Positions 25,374 to 33,646 of a stretch of DNA of 55,828 bases are shown piece after piece. Source of the DNA: Thermoplasmata archaeon (GTDB lineage: Archaea; Thermoplasmatota; Thermoplasmata; Lutacidiplasmatales; UBA184). The notes below the pieces were generated by a model. The model ran no database searches. It was not told the DNA's origin and saw nothing but the letters and a program-made list of their open reading frames with translations. Positions within the stretch are counted from its first letter, which is position 1; every line of letters begins with the position of its first letter. The DNA lies in assembly GCA_022750155.1 (NCBI GenBank), contig JAKIWG010000015.1, positions 1 through 55,828 on the forward strand. Reading direction: 5' to 3'. Made by a program: the position numbers and the translations under genes.

Positions 25374-26639
25374 CTACGCCGGAGATCGGGTCGGGTCGAG
25401 CGATGGCGCCGCCGGGACGGCCGGAGCCTCGGGGGTGGGAGGGGCGGTCGGGGCGCTTCGGGCGTGGAGCTGCGGTCGGTTGTCCCCGGTCCGCCAGCTG
25501 ACCGCCGGCATGACCACGTGACGCTTGGCCTCGAGCCGCCGCTTGTACTTTCGAACGTCCCGGAAGATCTCCTGGAGCGCCTCCTCGAGCTCCCGCGTAC
25601 GGCGGTAGCCGAGGGCGGGCAGGTGGTCGTGGATCGGATTGTAATGGTGCTGCTCGGCCTCGACCCGGGGGTCGGGCGGGTGCTCGATCGTCGCGTGGAT
25701 CCCCTGGGCTTCGGCGACCTTCTGGGTGACCTCGGCGAGGTGGTTGACCGAGTAGGCCGCATCGAACTGGTTGAAGACCCGATACTCCCCGGGCTGGGCC
25801 GGGTGCTCCACGGCGAGTCGCAGCGACTGCATGGAGTCCTCGAGGGCGATGAATCCGCGGATCTGGTGCCCTTGGCCGTAGGGCGTGATGGGGAGGCCGA
25901 GCACGGCCTCGGCGACGAACCGGTTGAGCGCGGTGCCCCACGTTTCGTCAAAGTCGAAGCGCGTGAAGAGCGCCGGGTCGGTGATCTCCGGCGTACGGGT
26001 GCCGTAGATGACCCCTTGCATGACGTCGGTGGAGCGGAGATTCCAGATCTTCGTCGCGAACATCACGTCCCCCGAGTCGAAGACCTTGCTCCAGTGGTAC
26101 CACGACCCGGCCTGCCGGGGGAACGGAAGTCGGTCGGAGCGACCCCGGTACTCGATATCGAAGAACCCCTCGGGGATGTCCACGTTCGGGGTCCCGTACT
26201 CCCCCATCGTCCCCATCTTGACCAAGTGGCAATCGGGGACGATCTCCCGGATGGCGTAGAGGAGGTGGAGGGTCCCGGTGACGTTCTCCACCTGGGTCTG
26301 GACCGCGTGGTGGACGTCGATCATCGAGTACGGGGCGCTGCGCTGCTCGGCGAGGTGGACTATCGCCTCGGGCCGCTCCTTCTCCAGGACCTCGCGGACG
26401 AACTCCCACTTGCCGAGGTCCCCCTTGTAGAACCGGACCTCCTTTCCGAGGAGCCTTCGGACCGCCTCCTGGCGCTTCGGGAACGACTGGATGGGGAGCG
26501 CCGACCAGCTGCCGACCTCGGCGACCCGCTTGCGGGTGACGAGGTTGTCGAGTCCGGCGACGTCGTGGCCCCGGGAGAGCAGGTGGAGGGCGAGCGGCCA
26601 GCCGGAGTACCCGTCAATCCCCGTGATGAGGACCTTCAT
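25374..26639 (-). CDS. UDP-sulfoquinovose synthase (SQD1/Agl3-like NAD-dependent epimerase)
   Basis: 421 residues of an extended SDR. The NAD loop is GIDGYSGWPLA near the N-terminus. Distinctive SQD1 features are HLAEQRSAPYSMID, MGTMGEYGTPNVDIPEG and the YHWSK motif with the catalytic Tyr and Lys. SQD1/Agl3 enzymes convert UDP-glucose plus sulfite to UDP-sulfoquinovose. In Sulfolobus this sugar is part of the S-layer N-glycan, in other organisms of sulfolipid. About 35 Pro/Ala-rich residues at the end are extra. It precedes the nucleotidyltransferase, and the two GT4 genes lie downstream, forming a sulfoglycan locus. A TATA box 27 bases upstream sets the start. Confidence 0.87.
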   Translation of the reverse strand: MKVLITGIDGYSGWPLALHLLSRGHDVAGLDNLVTRKRVAEVGSWSALPIQSFPKRQEAVRRLLGKEVRFYKGDLGKWEFVREVLEKERPEAIVHLAEQRSAPYSMIDVHHAVQTQVENVTGTLHLLYAIREIVPDCHLVKMGTMGEYGTPNVDIPEGFFDIEYRGRSDRLPFPRQAGSWYHWSKVFDSGDVMFATKIWNLRSTDVMQGVIYGTRTPEITDPALFTRFDFDETWGTALNRFVAEAVLGLPITPYGQGHQIRGFIALEDSMQSLRLAVEHPAQPGEYRVFNQFDAAYSVNHLAEVTQKVAEAQGIHATIEHPPDPRVEAEQHHYNPIHDHLPALGYRRTRELEEALQEIFRDVRKYKRRLEAKRHVVMPAVSWRTGDNRPQLHARSAPTAPPTPEAPAVPAAPSLDPTRSPA

Positions 26640-26661
26640 CGGTTGCTCGCTGGCCTTGACC

Positions 26662-26670
26662 GGTAATTAA
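26662..26670 (-). promoter_or_regulatory. TATA box of the UDP-sulfoquinovose synthase gene
   Basis: On the minus strand TTAATTACC is centred 27 bases before ATG 26639, implying a leaderless transcript for the glycan operon. It is the most AT-rich spot of the divergent spacer 26640-26825. Confidence 0.6.
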
Positions 26671-26825
26671 GCATACCGGAAAGTACCGGCGCGGGCGCTT
26701 TTCCCCGATAAGGCGACGAACGGCTTAAGGCCCCCGAGCGTTGCAATCCTTCGGGAGGCGTTAGCACGGCACTCGCCCAGGACCTCCACATCGTCGACAC
26801 GCGCGACGAGTCGCTGCGCGGGGCG

Positions 26826-27545
26826 ATGATGGTGGTCGGATTTCCGACGCACGGCCTCGTCGGCTCGGTCGCGGTCTCCTACCTCGTGCATACCCTCGAC
26901 ATGACGGCCATCGGCTACATGGCGAGCGATGACTTCCCCCCGACCGTCGTCATGGAGGAAGGGGTCGTCAACGCCCCGGTCCGCTTCTACGCCAGCAAGA
27001 CGGTCTGCGGCGTCGACCAGAGCTGCGAGCAGCTCGTGGTGGCGATCTCCGACATCCAGCCCCCGGCCGAGATCCTGACCCACATGGGGCGGGCGATCCT
27101 CGACTGGGCCGAGCAGAAGGGGGTCGCGCTCATCGTCGCCGTCGAGGGGCAGCCGATGGAGGAGGAGTTCAAGGGCGACGCGCGCGTCGTCGCCATGGCG
27201 AACCGCGCCGCGGCCCCGCTCCTCGGCAAGTACCATTTCGACCCGGCGAACGGGGTGGTCACCGGGTTCGCCGGCGGCCTCCTCCTCTCGGCGATCGGGC
27301 GCCAGATCCCCGTGCTGTGCGTCGTCGCCCAGGCCCACAAGGACTATCCGGACGCCCGGGCCGCGGCGAAGGTCATCGAGTCGATCAACCCCCTCGTGCC
27401 GATGCTCGTGCTCGACACCAAGCCGCTCCGGGAGAAGGCGCGGGAGATCGAGGGCGAGGTCCGCAAGACCCTCCAGCAGCAGCAGCAGTCGATCTCGGCG
27501 ATGCACGACCAGCAGACGACCGGGCCGGGTGAGATGTATCGCTGA
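26826..27545 (+). CDS. PAC2-family proteasome assembly chaperone-like protein
   Basis: 239 residues from ATG 26826. VVGFPTHGLVGSVAVSYLV matches the glycine-rich first block of the PAC2 (COG2047) family, and GVVTGFAGGLLLSAIGRQIP the second. Archaeal PAC2 homologues are related to chaperones that help assemble the 20S proteasome. The family usually has about 20 more residues before this block, and the upstream codons from about 26760 do encode a fitting segment (DLHIVDTRDESLRGA) but offer no ATG, GTG or TTG. The true start is therefore unresolved. The end is Gln-rich (QQQQQ) and helical. The stop overlaps the GNAT gene by 17 bases. Confidence 0.85.
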   Translation: MMVVGFPTHGLVGSVAVSYLVHTLDMTAIGYMASDDFPPTVVMEEGVVNAPVRFYASKTVCGVDQSCEQLVVAISDIQPPAEILTHMGRAILDWAEQKGVALIVAVEGQPMEEEFKGDARVVAMANRAAAPLLGKYHFDPANGVVTGFAGGLLLSAIGRQIPVLCVVAQAHKDYPDARAAAKVIESINPLVPMLVLDTKPLREKAREIEGEVRKTLQQQQQSISAMHDQQTTGPGEMYR

Positions 27546-28035
27546 CGCCGCCTCGCCGACCAGCGGGGGCCTGGCCCCGAACTCGGCCTCGCACGTGCAC
27601 CTGCGGGGGTTCCGGCCCGGAGACGTGCCGACGATCTCGGCGATCGTCGCCGACGCGCTCCACGAGCACTACGACCCGTCGCTCTACCAGTCGCTGAGCC
27701 AACAGTGGCCGGATGGGTTCCTGGTCGCCGTCGACCGGCTCGAACGCCCCGTCGGGTTCCTCCTCGGGGTCTCGCAGATCGACGGCGAGGCGCGCATCCT
27801 GATGTTCGCCGTGGACCGCCCCACCCGGGGCCAGGGGATCGGCTACCGACTGATGTCGACCTTCCTAGAGCGGTGCCGAAGCCGCGGATTCCACCGCACG
27901 ACGCTCGAGGTACGCGTCAGCAACGCGACGGCGATCCGCTTCTACACCCGCTACCAGTTCTCCGTCACCGACCTGCTGCGCGGGTACTATTCCGACGGCG
28001 AGAATGGCTATCAGATGGCCCGGCCGCTCCCCTAG
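27529..28035 (+). CDS. GNAT family N-acetyltransferase
   Basis: 168 residues. HVHLRGFRPGDVPTI is the first GNAT strand; VDRPTRGQGIGYRLM holds the acetyl-CoA P-loop (usually R/QxxGxG/A); TTLEVRVSNATAIRFYTRYQF is motif B with the Asn and Tyr of RimI-type enzymes. Likely a protein or amino-acid N-acetyltransferase, with RimI-type N-terminal acetylation possible. GTG start at 27529 overlaps the PAC2 end. An internal start near residue 20 would also leave the domain intact. Confidence 0.86.
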   Translation: MRCIADAASPTSGGLAPNSASHVHLRGFRPGDVPTISAIVADALHEHYDPSLYQSLSQQWPDGFLVAVDRLERPVGFLLGVSQIDGEARILMFAVDRPTRGQGIGYRLMSTFLERCRSRGFHRTTLEVRVSNATAIRFYTRYQFSVTDLLRGYYSDGENGYQMARPLP

Positions 28036-28093
28036 CGACCGGTTCCCATCGCTCGAAACCCTCAAGACCGCCCGCCGCCCCCGTCCGTCGGAT

Positions 28094-29326
28094 ATGGTCG
28101 TTGCGTGGCCGAACGCCCGGGACCTGATGACGGCGAAACCGATCACGATTCCCTCGGACGCCCAGCTGTCGCGGGCCCTCGGTCTGATGCGGACGAAGGG
28201 GATCCACGAGCTCCCCGTGATGAAGAAGAAGCGGCTCGTCGGACTCATCACGTTCGAGACGATCGCCCGGCGCACGAACCTGCCCCTCACGACGAAGGTC
28301 GAGCACCTCCTCACGCTGCCCCCGGTGGCCGACGAGAACACGTCATACTCCGAGCTCGCCGAGCAGCTGCTCGCCGCCGGCATGCGCGCGGCCGCGGTGC
28401 TGGGCAAGAAGGGGGAGCTCGTCGGTCTGGTCTCCCGCACCGACCTCGTCCGTGCGCTGCCCGGCCTCCCGACGATCGCCCGTCACCGGGTGGAGGAGAT
28501 CATGAGCCCGATCGTCACGATGGTCCGCGAGGACGAACCGTGCGGGCAGCTGTTCGGGCAGATCCGCGTCCTGGAGGAACACCCGCTCCCGGTCGTGGAC
28601 CGGAAGGGCCGCCTCACCGGCGCCGTCGGCGTATCCGACCTCGGTCGCGTGCTGTGGATCCCGACGGTCGGGGGGAAGAAGGACGCCAAGACCTCCGGCA
28701 GCATCTTCGAGGTCCAGGTCAAGTCGATCATGCACAGCCCGGCCCTGACGGTGGAGAAGGGCACGACGGTCGGCGCCGCCTGCGCCCTGATGAGCCAGGA
28801 GAAGGTCTCCAGCGTCTTCGTGCTCGAGGGGGGAAAGCCGACGGGGATCGTCTCCCAGACCGACCTCCTCGGCCTCGCCGTCGGGGTCTCCGAACCGTCC
28901 GCGGGCGGTTCGCGGCTCGGGGACGTGTACGTCCAGGTCCACGGCCTGCGAGGCTCCGGCGACCCCGCGATCCTGACCGAGATCGACCGCGTCGTCGCGA
29001 AGGGGCTCAGGCACATCTCCCGGCACGTCCGGCCGACGTTCCTCTCGCTCGACATCACCCCGCACGCCACCCACCGCTCCGGGGACGCGACGGTCTCGGT
29101 CCGCCTGCACACCGACCACGGGATCTTCTACGCGTCCCGGGACGGCTGGAACTTCTACGCCGGGATCGCCGGATTGCTCGACGAGCTCTCCGAGCAAGCC
29201 CGTCGGGTCCACGACGCGAGCCGCGACCGCCGGCGCCGCTCGGCGAAGCGGGCCCCGGTGGACGACATCCCGGTCGACCCCGACCTAGAGGCCCAGCTTC
29301 GACGCGTGGTCGGCGGCAACGACTGA
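28094..29326 (+). CDS. Four-CBS-domain protein with a C-terminal HPF/RaiA-like domain
   Basis: 410 residues from ATG 28094; the longer frame to 28004 adds a leader overlapping GNAT. Four CBS units can be followed: ARDLMTAKPITIP, VEHLLTLPPV, VEEIMSPIVTMV and VKSIMHSPALTVE, each ending in a glycine-containing loop (LVGLITF, LVGLVSRTDL, TGAVGVSDL, TGIVSQTDL). CBS pairs bind adenylate nucleotides and sense energy state. The last 120 residues (VYVQVHG...ISRHVRPTFLSLDIT and DATVSVRLHTDHGIFYAS) have the beta-alpha-beta-beta-beta-alpha look of ribosome hibernation factors. The combination suggests energy-controlled ribosome inactivation, which is an inference. Confidence 0.78.
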   Translation: MVVAWPNARDLMTAKPITIPSDAQLSRALGLMRTKGIHELPVMKKKRLVGLITFETIARRTNLPLTTKVEHLLTLPPVADENTSYSELAEQLLAAGMRAAAVLGKKGELVGLVSRTDLVRALPGLPTIARHRVEEIMSPIVTMVREDEPCGQLFGQIRVLEEHPLPVVDRKGRLTGAVGVSDLGRVLWIPTVGGKKDAKTSGSIFEVQVKSIMHSPALTVEKGTTVGAACALMSQEKVSSVFVLEGGKPTGIVSQTDLLGLAVGVSEPSAGGSRLGDVYVQVHGLRGSGDPAILTEIDRVVAKGLRHISRHVRPTFLSLDITPHATHRSGDATVSVRLHTDHGIFYASRDGWNFYAGIAGLLDELSEQARRVHDASRDRRRRSAKRAPVDDIPVDPDLEAQLRRVVGGND

Positions 29327-29359
29327 ACGGGCCTCGGGGAACGAACGGAGGAACCGACC

Positions 29360-29773
29360 ATGCTGCCCGGAGGACGAGGCAACGAGCGCCAGATGCAGAT
29401 GATGATGCGGCGGCTCGGGATGAAGACCGAGCCGGTCGACGGCGTCGAGGAGGTCATCATCCGCACCCGCGAGCAGGAACATGTGTTCATCTCCCCGGAG
29501 GTCACGGTGTTGACGGTCCAGGGGGTCCGGACCTACCAGGTCGTGGGCTCCCCCCAGATCCGGCCGAGGACCGCGGGTTCCCCCGCCGCCGCCGGTGCCG
29601 CCGCGGGCGCGGCCGCCGTGCCCGCCGGACCTCCGCAGGAGGATGTGGAGCTGGTGATGGAACAGGCCGGCGTCTCGCGGGAGGAGGCGTTGGATGCACT
29701 CCGCGCGGTCGATGGCGCCCCCGCGGAGGCGATCATGCGGATCCTCTCGCGTCGGGGTCCGGGTGACCGGTAG
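29360..29773 (+). CDS. nac: Nascent polypeptide-associated complex protein (archaeal NAC)
   Basis: 137 residues. The NAC domain (QMMMRRLGMKTEPVDGVEE, then VFISPEVTVLTVQG and TYQVVG) is followed by an Ala-rich linker and a C-terminal UBA domain (VELVMEQAGVSREEALDAL). Archaeal NAC forms homodimers that bind nascent chains at the ribosome tunnel exit. The N-terminal Met/Arg-rich segment is the ribosome-binding part. Its 3' end overlaps the Nudix start by 11 bases. The Ala/Pro linker is longer than in many archaeal homologues. Confidence 0.95.
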   Translation: MLPGGRGNERQMQMMMRRLGMKTEPVDGVEEVIIRTREQEHVFISPEVTVLTVQGVRTYQVVGSPQIRPRTAGSPAAAGAAAGAAAVPAGPPQEDVELVMEQAGVSREEALDALRAVDGAPAEAIMRILSRRGPGDR

Positions 29774-30215
29774 CCCCGAACCTTCGGTCGCGCAGGAGTG
29801 CGTCGAGGGGTACCTCTTCGCCACCGGTCCGCTTTCGCTGCTGGTGCTTCGACGGCCTCCCGCCCGGGGGTCGATCTGGGTCCCGGTGAGCGGGAAAGTG
29901 GAGAAGGACGACCGCGACTTCCCCTCCGCGCTGCGACGGGAGTTGGCCGAGGAGACCGGGCTCAAGGGGGCGGTCGGCCTCATCGACCTCGATTGGCAGG
30001 TCCGATTCGAGGGCCCCGACGGACGCGCGTGGCGGTTGCACGCCTTCGGGGTCCCCGTTCCACGGAGCTTCTCGCCCCGGCTGAGCCCGGAACACGAGGC
30101 GTTCGAGTGGCTCCCGTTCGTCGAAGCCCGGGCGCGGCTGCACTACGAGGACAATCGGGCAGCGGCGGACCGGTTGGCCGAGCGGGTCGCCCGCGGGCCG
30201 GCCCCCAACCTTTAG
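29763..30215 (+). CDS. Nudix hydrolase
   Basis: 150 residues from GTG 29763. The Nudix box is recognisable as GKVEKDD...RRELAEETGL, with the REL-EE-GL helix that binds metal; the upstream Glu of the canonical box is replaced or shifted by one. WVPVSGKV before it and FEWLPFVEAR after it are typical flanks. It hydrolyses a nucleoside diphosphate linked to another group; substrate unknown. It overlaps the NAC stop and is followed closely by dph2. Confidence 0.83.
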   Translation: MTGSPEPSVAQECVEGYLFATGPLSLLVLRRPPARGSIWVPVSGKVEKDDRDFPSALRRELAEETGLKGAVGLIDLDWQVRFEGPDGRAWRLHAFGVPVPRSFSPRLSPEHEAFEWLPFVEARARLHYEDNRAAADRLAERVARGPAPNL

Positions 30216-30241
30216 ACGCATCGGCGCCGTCGACGTCCGGA

Positions 30242-31300
30242 ATGCCGATCGATTCGGTTCCGCTCCTCGACGTGCAGCCTTCTCCGCCGACCGGAGGACC
30301 GCCCGCCCGCGTCTTCGCCGACGTCGGCCCGCCGCTGTTCGAAGCGATCCGCGAAGGGCGACACCGAAAGCTCGCGTTGCAGGTGCCCGCCGGGCTCCTC
30401 CGGAACGCCCACGACCTCGCCGCCCGCTTGAGGACCGAAACCGGACTTCCGGTCGCGCTCGTCGCCCGGGCGTGCTTCGGCGCGTGCGATTTTCCGTCGC
30501 GGGACGAGGCCGCCGGTGCCGACGCCGCGGTGGTCCTCGGCCACTCCCCCATCCCGAACGTGGCGATTCCCATGCCGATGTACTTCGTCGAGATGCGCAC
30601 AGCCGGCGGAGACCCGGGCCACCTCGCCAGGATCGTCGACGCGGCGGGGCTCCCCAAGCGACTCGGGATCGTCGCGTCGATCCAGCATCTCGACCTGCTG
30701 CCGGCGCTCACGACCGCGCTCGCGGCGGTGGGCCGAGAGGTCCGCCTCGGAACTGGTGACCGTCGGCTATACTACGCCGCGCAGGCGCTCGGATGCAACT
30801 ACACAACCGCCCAATCGGTGGCGTCGGAGGTCGATGCCTTCCTGTTCCTCGGGACCGGGCGGTTCCATCCCCTCGGGCTCGCCTTCGCCGTCGACCGGCC
30901 CGTCTGGAGCCTCGACCCGCTCCAGGGCACCCTGGAGCCCCCGATCGACCGGGCCCGGCTCATCGCCCGACGGCAGCTCCTGGTCGCAGGGGTCCGGGAC
31001 GCTGCGCGGTGGGGGATCCTGGTCTCGACCTTCGCGGGCCAGCACCGGGGGGGGATGGCCGCCGCGTTGCAGGCCCGGGCCGAGGCCCATGGGCGGTCGG
31101 CCGAGATCCTGGTGTTCGGTCGGCTCGACCCGGCCGACCTGGAAGGGCGGGCATTGGACGCGTACGTGAACACCGCGTGCCCCCGGATCGCCCTCGATGA
31201 CTTTTCGCTCTACCCGAGGCCGATGCTTACCCCGCCGGAATTCCTGATGGCCCTGGGCGAGCTTCCGCTCGAGCCGTATCGGTTCGACACCTATCACTGA
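30242..31300 (+). CDS. dph2: Diphthamide synthesis enzyme Dph2 (radical 3-amino-3-carboxypropyl transferase)
   Basis: 352 residues. The three cluster cysteines are present in ARACFGACDF, ALGCNYTT and NTACPRIALDD, which together bind the [4Fe-4S] cluster. Archaeal Dph2 works as a homodimer and uses S-adenosylmethionine to add an aminocarboxypropyl group to a histidine of elongation factor 2, the first step of diphthamide formation. ATG 30242 fits the usual N-terminus; a longer frame reaches into the Nudix gene. The presence of dph2 supports an archaeal host. Confidence 0.95.
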   Translation: MPIDSVPLLDVQPSPPTGGPPARVFADVGPPLFEAIREGRHRKLALQVPAGLLRNAHDLAARLRTETGLPVALVARACFGACDFPSRDEAAGADAAVVLGHSPIPNVAIPMPMYFVEMRTAGGDPGHLARIVDAAGLPKRLGIVASIQHLDLLPALTTALAAVGREVRLGTGDRRLYYAAQALGCNYTTAQSVASEVDAFLFLGTGRFHPLGLAFAVDRPVWSLDPLQGTLEPPIDRARLIARRQLLVAGVRDAARWGILVSTFAGQHRGGMAAALQARAEAHGRSAEILVFGRLDPADLEGRALDAYVNTACPRIALDDFSLYPRPMLTPPEFLMALGELPLEPYRFDTYH

Positions 31301-31350
31301 CGACCGCCGGGTCGGCAGGTAGGAATAGGCCCCCGCGGTTATCCGGGTCG

Positions 31351-31737
31351 ATGGTCACCGTCCCCCGGTGGCTCCCGTACGCCTGCTTCGCGCTCGGCAT
31401 CGTCGTCATCGCGGACTCCGTCTGGACGGGAGGAACCCGATTCTACCTGATCCTGGTGTTCCCCGTCCTGACCAGCTCCTCGCCGGTGTTCGCCGTGGGG
31501 GTCCTGCTCCTGCTCGCGGGATTCTTCACCCTGCCGTTCCTCGTCTCGGAGCCGGAGGACGACTCCCCGCTCGACCGCCGAGGCGGAGCCGCGTCCTCCG
31601 GGGGTGTCGTGATCGTCGGACCGTTCCCGCTGTTCTTCGGGAGTTGGAGGGGGGCTTCGAGACGCTCCTACTTCTGGGCGGCGCTCGTGGGCGTGGCCCT
31701 GCTCGTCGTGCTCCTCGCGTGGGTGCTCCTCGAGTGA
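31351..31737 (+). CDS. DUF131 membrane protein
   Basis: 128 residues with three or four membrane segments (LPYACFALGIVVIADSVW, SSPVFAVGVLLLLAGFFTL, WAALVGVALLVVLLAWVLL). The loop GGVVIVGPFPLFFGS is the signature of the archaeal DUF131 (TIGR00304) family. Function unknown. It converges on pdxT with a 70-base overlap of the 3' ends. Confidence 0.87.
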   Translation: MVTVPRWLPYACFALGIVVIADSVWTGGTRFYLILVFPVLTSSSPVFAVGVLLLLAGFFTLPFLVSEPEDDSPLDRRGGAASSGGVVIVGPFPLFFGSWRGASRRSYFWAALVGVALLVVLLAWVLLE

Positions 31738-32330
31738 GCCCCTCTCTCCCGTGCGGCGGAGAGGAACCCGGCCAGGAGCCGGGGGTCGCCGGAGAGCTCC
31801 GGGTGGAACGTCAGACCCCAGACCGTCGCGCTGCGGACCCCCACGACCTCCGACCCCATGCGCACGAACGGCTCCGCTCCCGGGCCGAAGGAGACGATCT
31901 TCGGGGCCCGGATGAAGACCCCGGGGAACGGCCCCCCGGGCTCTCCGTCGACCTCCAGAGGGGCCTCGAACGAGTCGACCTGCCCCCCGTACTCGTTCCG
32001 TCCGACCAGGACGTCGAGGAGACCTAGGGTGGGAGGGTCCCGGCCCCCGGCGCCCGGCACGAGCCGCTGGGAGACGAGGATGAGACCCGCGCACGTCGCG
32101 AGGACCGGAAGCCCTTCGTGCAGCCGGCGTCCGAGTGGCTCCCAGAGTCCGCTCGTGGCCAGCAGCTGGGCGATCGTGGTGCTCTCCCCGCCGGGCATCA
32201 GCATGGCATCCAATCCCTCGAGGTCCGGTGGGGCCCGGACGAGCCCGATCGACTCCGGTGGCAGGAGTTCGGCGAGCGCGAGGCGGTGCTCGGGAACGTC
32301 TCCCTGGAGCGCGAGTACGCCGACCTTCAT
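31668..32330 (-). CDS. pdxT: Pyridoxal 5'-phosphate synthase glutaminase subunit PdxT
   Basis: 220 residues from ATG 32330. The start MKVGVLALQGDVPEH, the motif MPGGESTT, the nucleophile Cys in LATCAGLILVS and TFHPELSGD with the His-Glu pair form the class I glutamine amidotransferase triad. PdxT feeds ammonia to PdxS for vitamin B6 synthesis; pdxS is not in the window. The C-terminal 25 residues (Ser/Thr/Arg-rich) exceed the normal family end and are antisense to the DUF131 gene. The ATG overlaps the HMG-CoA reductase stop (ATGA). Confidence 0.93.
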   Translation of the reverse strand: MKVGVLALQGDVPEHRLALAELLPPESIGLVRAPPDLEGLDAMLMPGGESTTIAQLLATSGLWEPLGRRLHEGLPVLATCAGLILVSQRLVPGAGGRDPPTLGLLDVLVGRNEYGGQVDSFEAPLEVDGEPGGPFPGVFIRAPKIVSFGPGAEPFVRMGSEVVGVRSATVWGLTFHPELSGDPRLLAGFLSAARERGAHSRSTHARSTTSRATPTSAAQK

Positions 32331-33646
32331 CGGCCGCGGCGCATCTCGTCGAGGATCTCTTTCGCCCGGTCGATCCGGATCGCGTGCTCGGCGATCAGTC
32401 GGGCGACGATGGCGTCGACCTCCTCCGGTCGAGCTCCGGCGGTGGCGGCGATGTTGCGCGCGTGCAGTCCCATGTGACCGCGCTGGATCCCCTCCGTCGC
32501 GAGCGCTCGCAACGCCCCCAGGTTCTGGGCGAGGCCGACCGAGGCCAGGACGTGGGAGAGCTCGGCGGCGCTCTGGACGCCCAGGAGCTTGACGTTCGCC
32601 TTCGCCGTCGGATGGACGGCGGTGGCGCCGCCGATCAGGCCGACGGCACAGGGCAGCTCGATCGTACCGACGAGGTCGCCTGCGGCATTCTTCTCGTAGG
32701 TGGTGAGCGGTCGGACGACCCCACCGGCAGCCGCCCGGTACGCCGCGTACGTGTGGGCCCCGCTCTCGATGGCCCGGAAGTCGTTCCCCGTGGCGATCAC
32801 CACAGCCGAGATCCCGTTCATGATCCCCTTGTTGTGGGTAGCGCATCGGAACGGGTCCACGGCCGCGAGGGTGTACGCGTCCAGGATCGCCTCGACGACC
32901 TCGGCCCCGGTCGCGTCCTTCGTCCCCAATCCGGCCGCAGGGAAGACCGCCGACGCGCGGACCAGTCGGTAGATGGCGAGGTTGGAGATGATCCGAAGGA
33001 CGACGCGCCCGCCCGCGATCCGCGCGACCTTCGGGGCCAACGCCTCGCACATGGTGTTGACGGCATTCATCCCTCCGGCGTCTCGGGCGTCGACGAGCAG
33101 GTGGACGACGACCATCGTCCCTCGGGGGGTGGGGATGATCCGGACCTCGACCTCGCGCGCTCCGCCCCCGAACTTCACGAGCATCGGGTCCTTCGCGTTC
33201 GCCTCCGCGAGGAGCGACTCCCGGGCGCTGAGGATCCGGACCCGGGCCCCCTCGGGGTCGGCCACTCCCATGACCTGGATCTGTCCGATCATCACCGGGG
33301 GCGTGGTCTGGGCGGTGAACCCGTCGGCGGTGCGGGCGAGCTTGGCGGAGTTCGAGGCCGCGGCCACGACGCTCGGCTCCTCGATGGCCATCGGGACGAG
33401 GTAGTCCCGTCCGTTGATCCGGAAGTTCGTGGCCACGCCGAGAGGGAGGGCGAAGCTCCCGACGACGTTCTCGATCATCCGGCCGAACAGCGCGGGGTCG
33501 ATTCCCGGCGGGAAGTCGTAGACCTTCGCCTCCTCATCGCTGAGGCCGGCCCACTCCTGGACGACCTTGCGGCGCTCGGCGATCGACAGCTTGTAGAACC
33601 CCGGGATCTCCGACGTTCGTTCCATGGGATGTGCGTCCTCAGCCAA
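32327..33646 (-). CDS. mvaA: Class II 3-hydroxy-3-methylglutaryl-CoA reductase
   Basis: 439 residues. The substrate motif EEPSVVAAASNSAKL and the catalytic blocks GLGTKDATGAEVVEA and ATHNKGIMNG are those of class II enzymes; DARDAGGMNAVNT is the cofactor region. In archaea it makes mevalonate from HMG-CoA for isoprenoid lipids. Most archaea use class I; class II is found in Thermoplasmata and Archaeoglobus, attributed to transfer from bacteria. The start at 33646 overlaps grpE by eight bases; ATG 33625 (MERTSEIPGFY) is also possible. Middle gene of a grpE-mvaA-pdxT operon. Confidence 0.95.
   Translation of the reverse strand: MAEDAHPMERTSEIPGFYKLSIAERRKVVQEWAGLSDEEAKVYDFPPGIDPALFGRMIENVVGSFALPLGVATNFRINGRDYLVPMAIEEPSVVAAASNSAKLARTADGFTAQTTPPVMIGQIQVMGVADPEGARVRILSARESLLAEANAKDPMLVKFGGGAREVEVRIIPTPRGTMVVVHLLVDARDAGGMNAVNTMCEALAPKVARIAGGRVVLRIISNLAIYRLVRASAVFPAAGLGTKDATGAEVVEAILDAYTLAAVDPFRCATHNKGIMNGISAVVIATGNDFRAIESGAHTYAAYRAAAGGVVRPLTTYEKNAAGDLVGTIELPCAVGLIGGATAVHPTAKANVKLLGVQSAAELSHVLASVGLAQNLGALRALATEGIQRGHMGLHARNIAATAGARPEEVDAIVARLIAEHAIRIDRAKEILDEMRRGR

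Noticed and set aside
24417-26666. 749-residue rightward frame
   Set aside because: Antisense to the nucleotidyltransferase and UDP-sulfoquinovose synthase, both of which have full motif sets.
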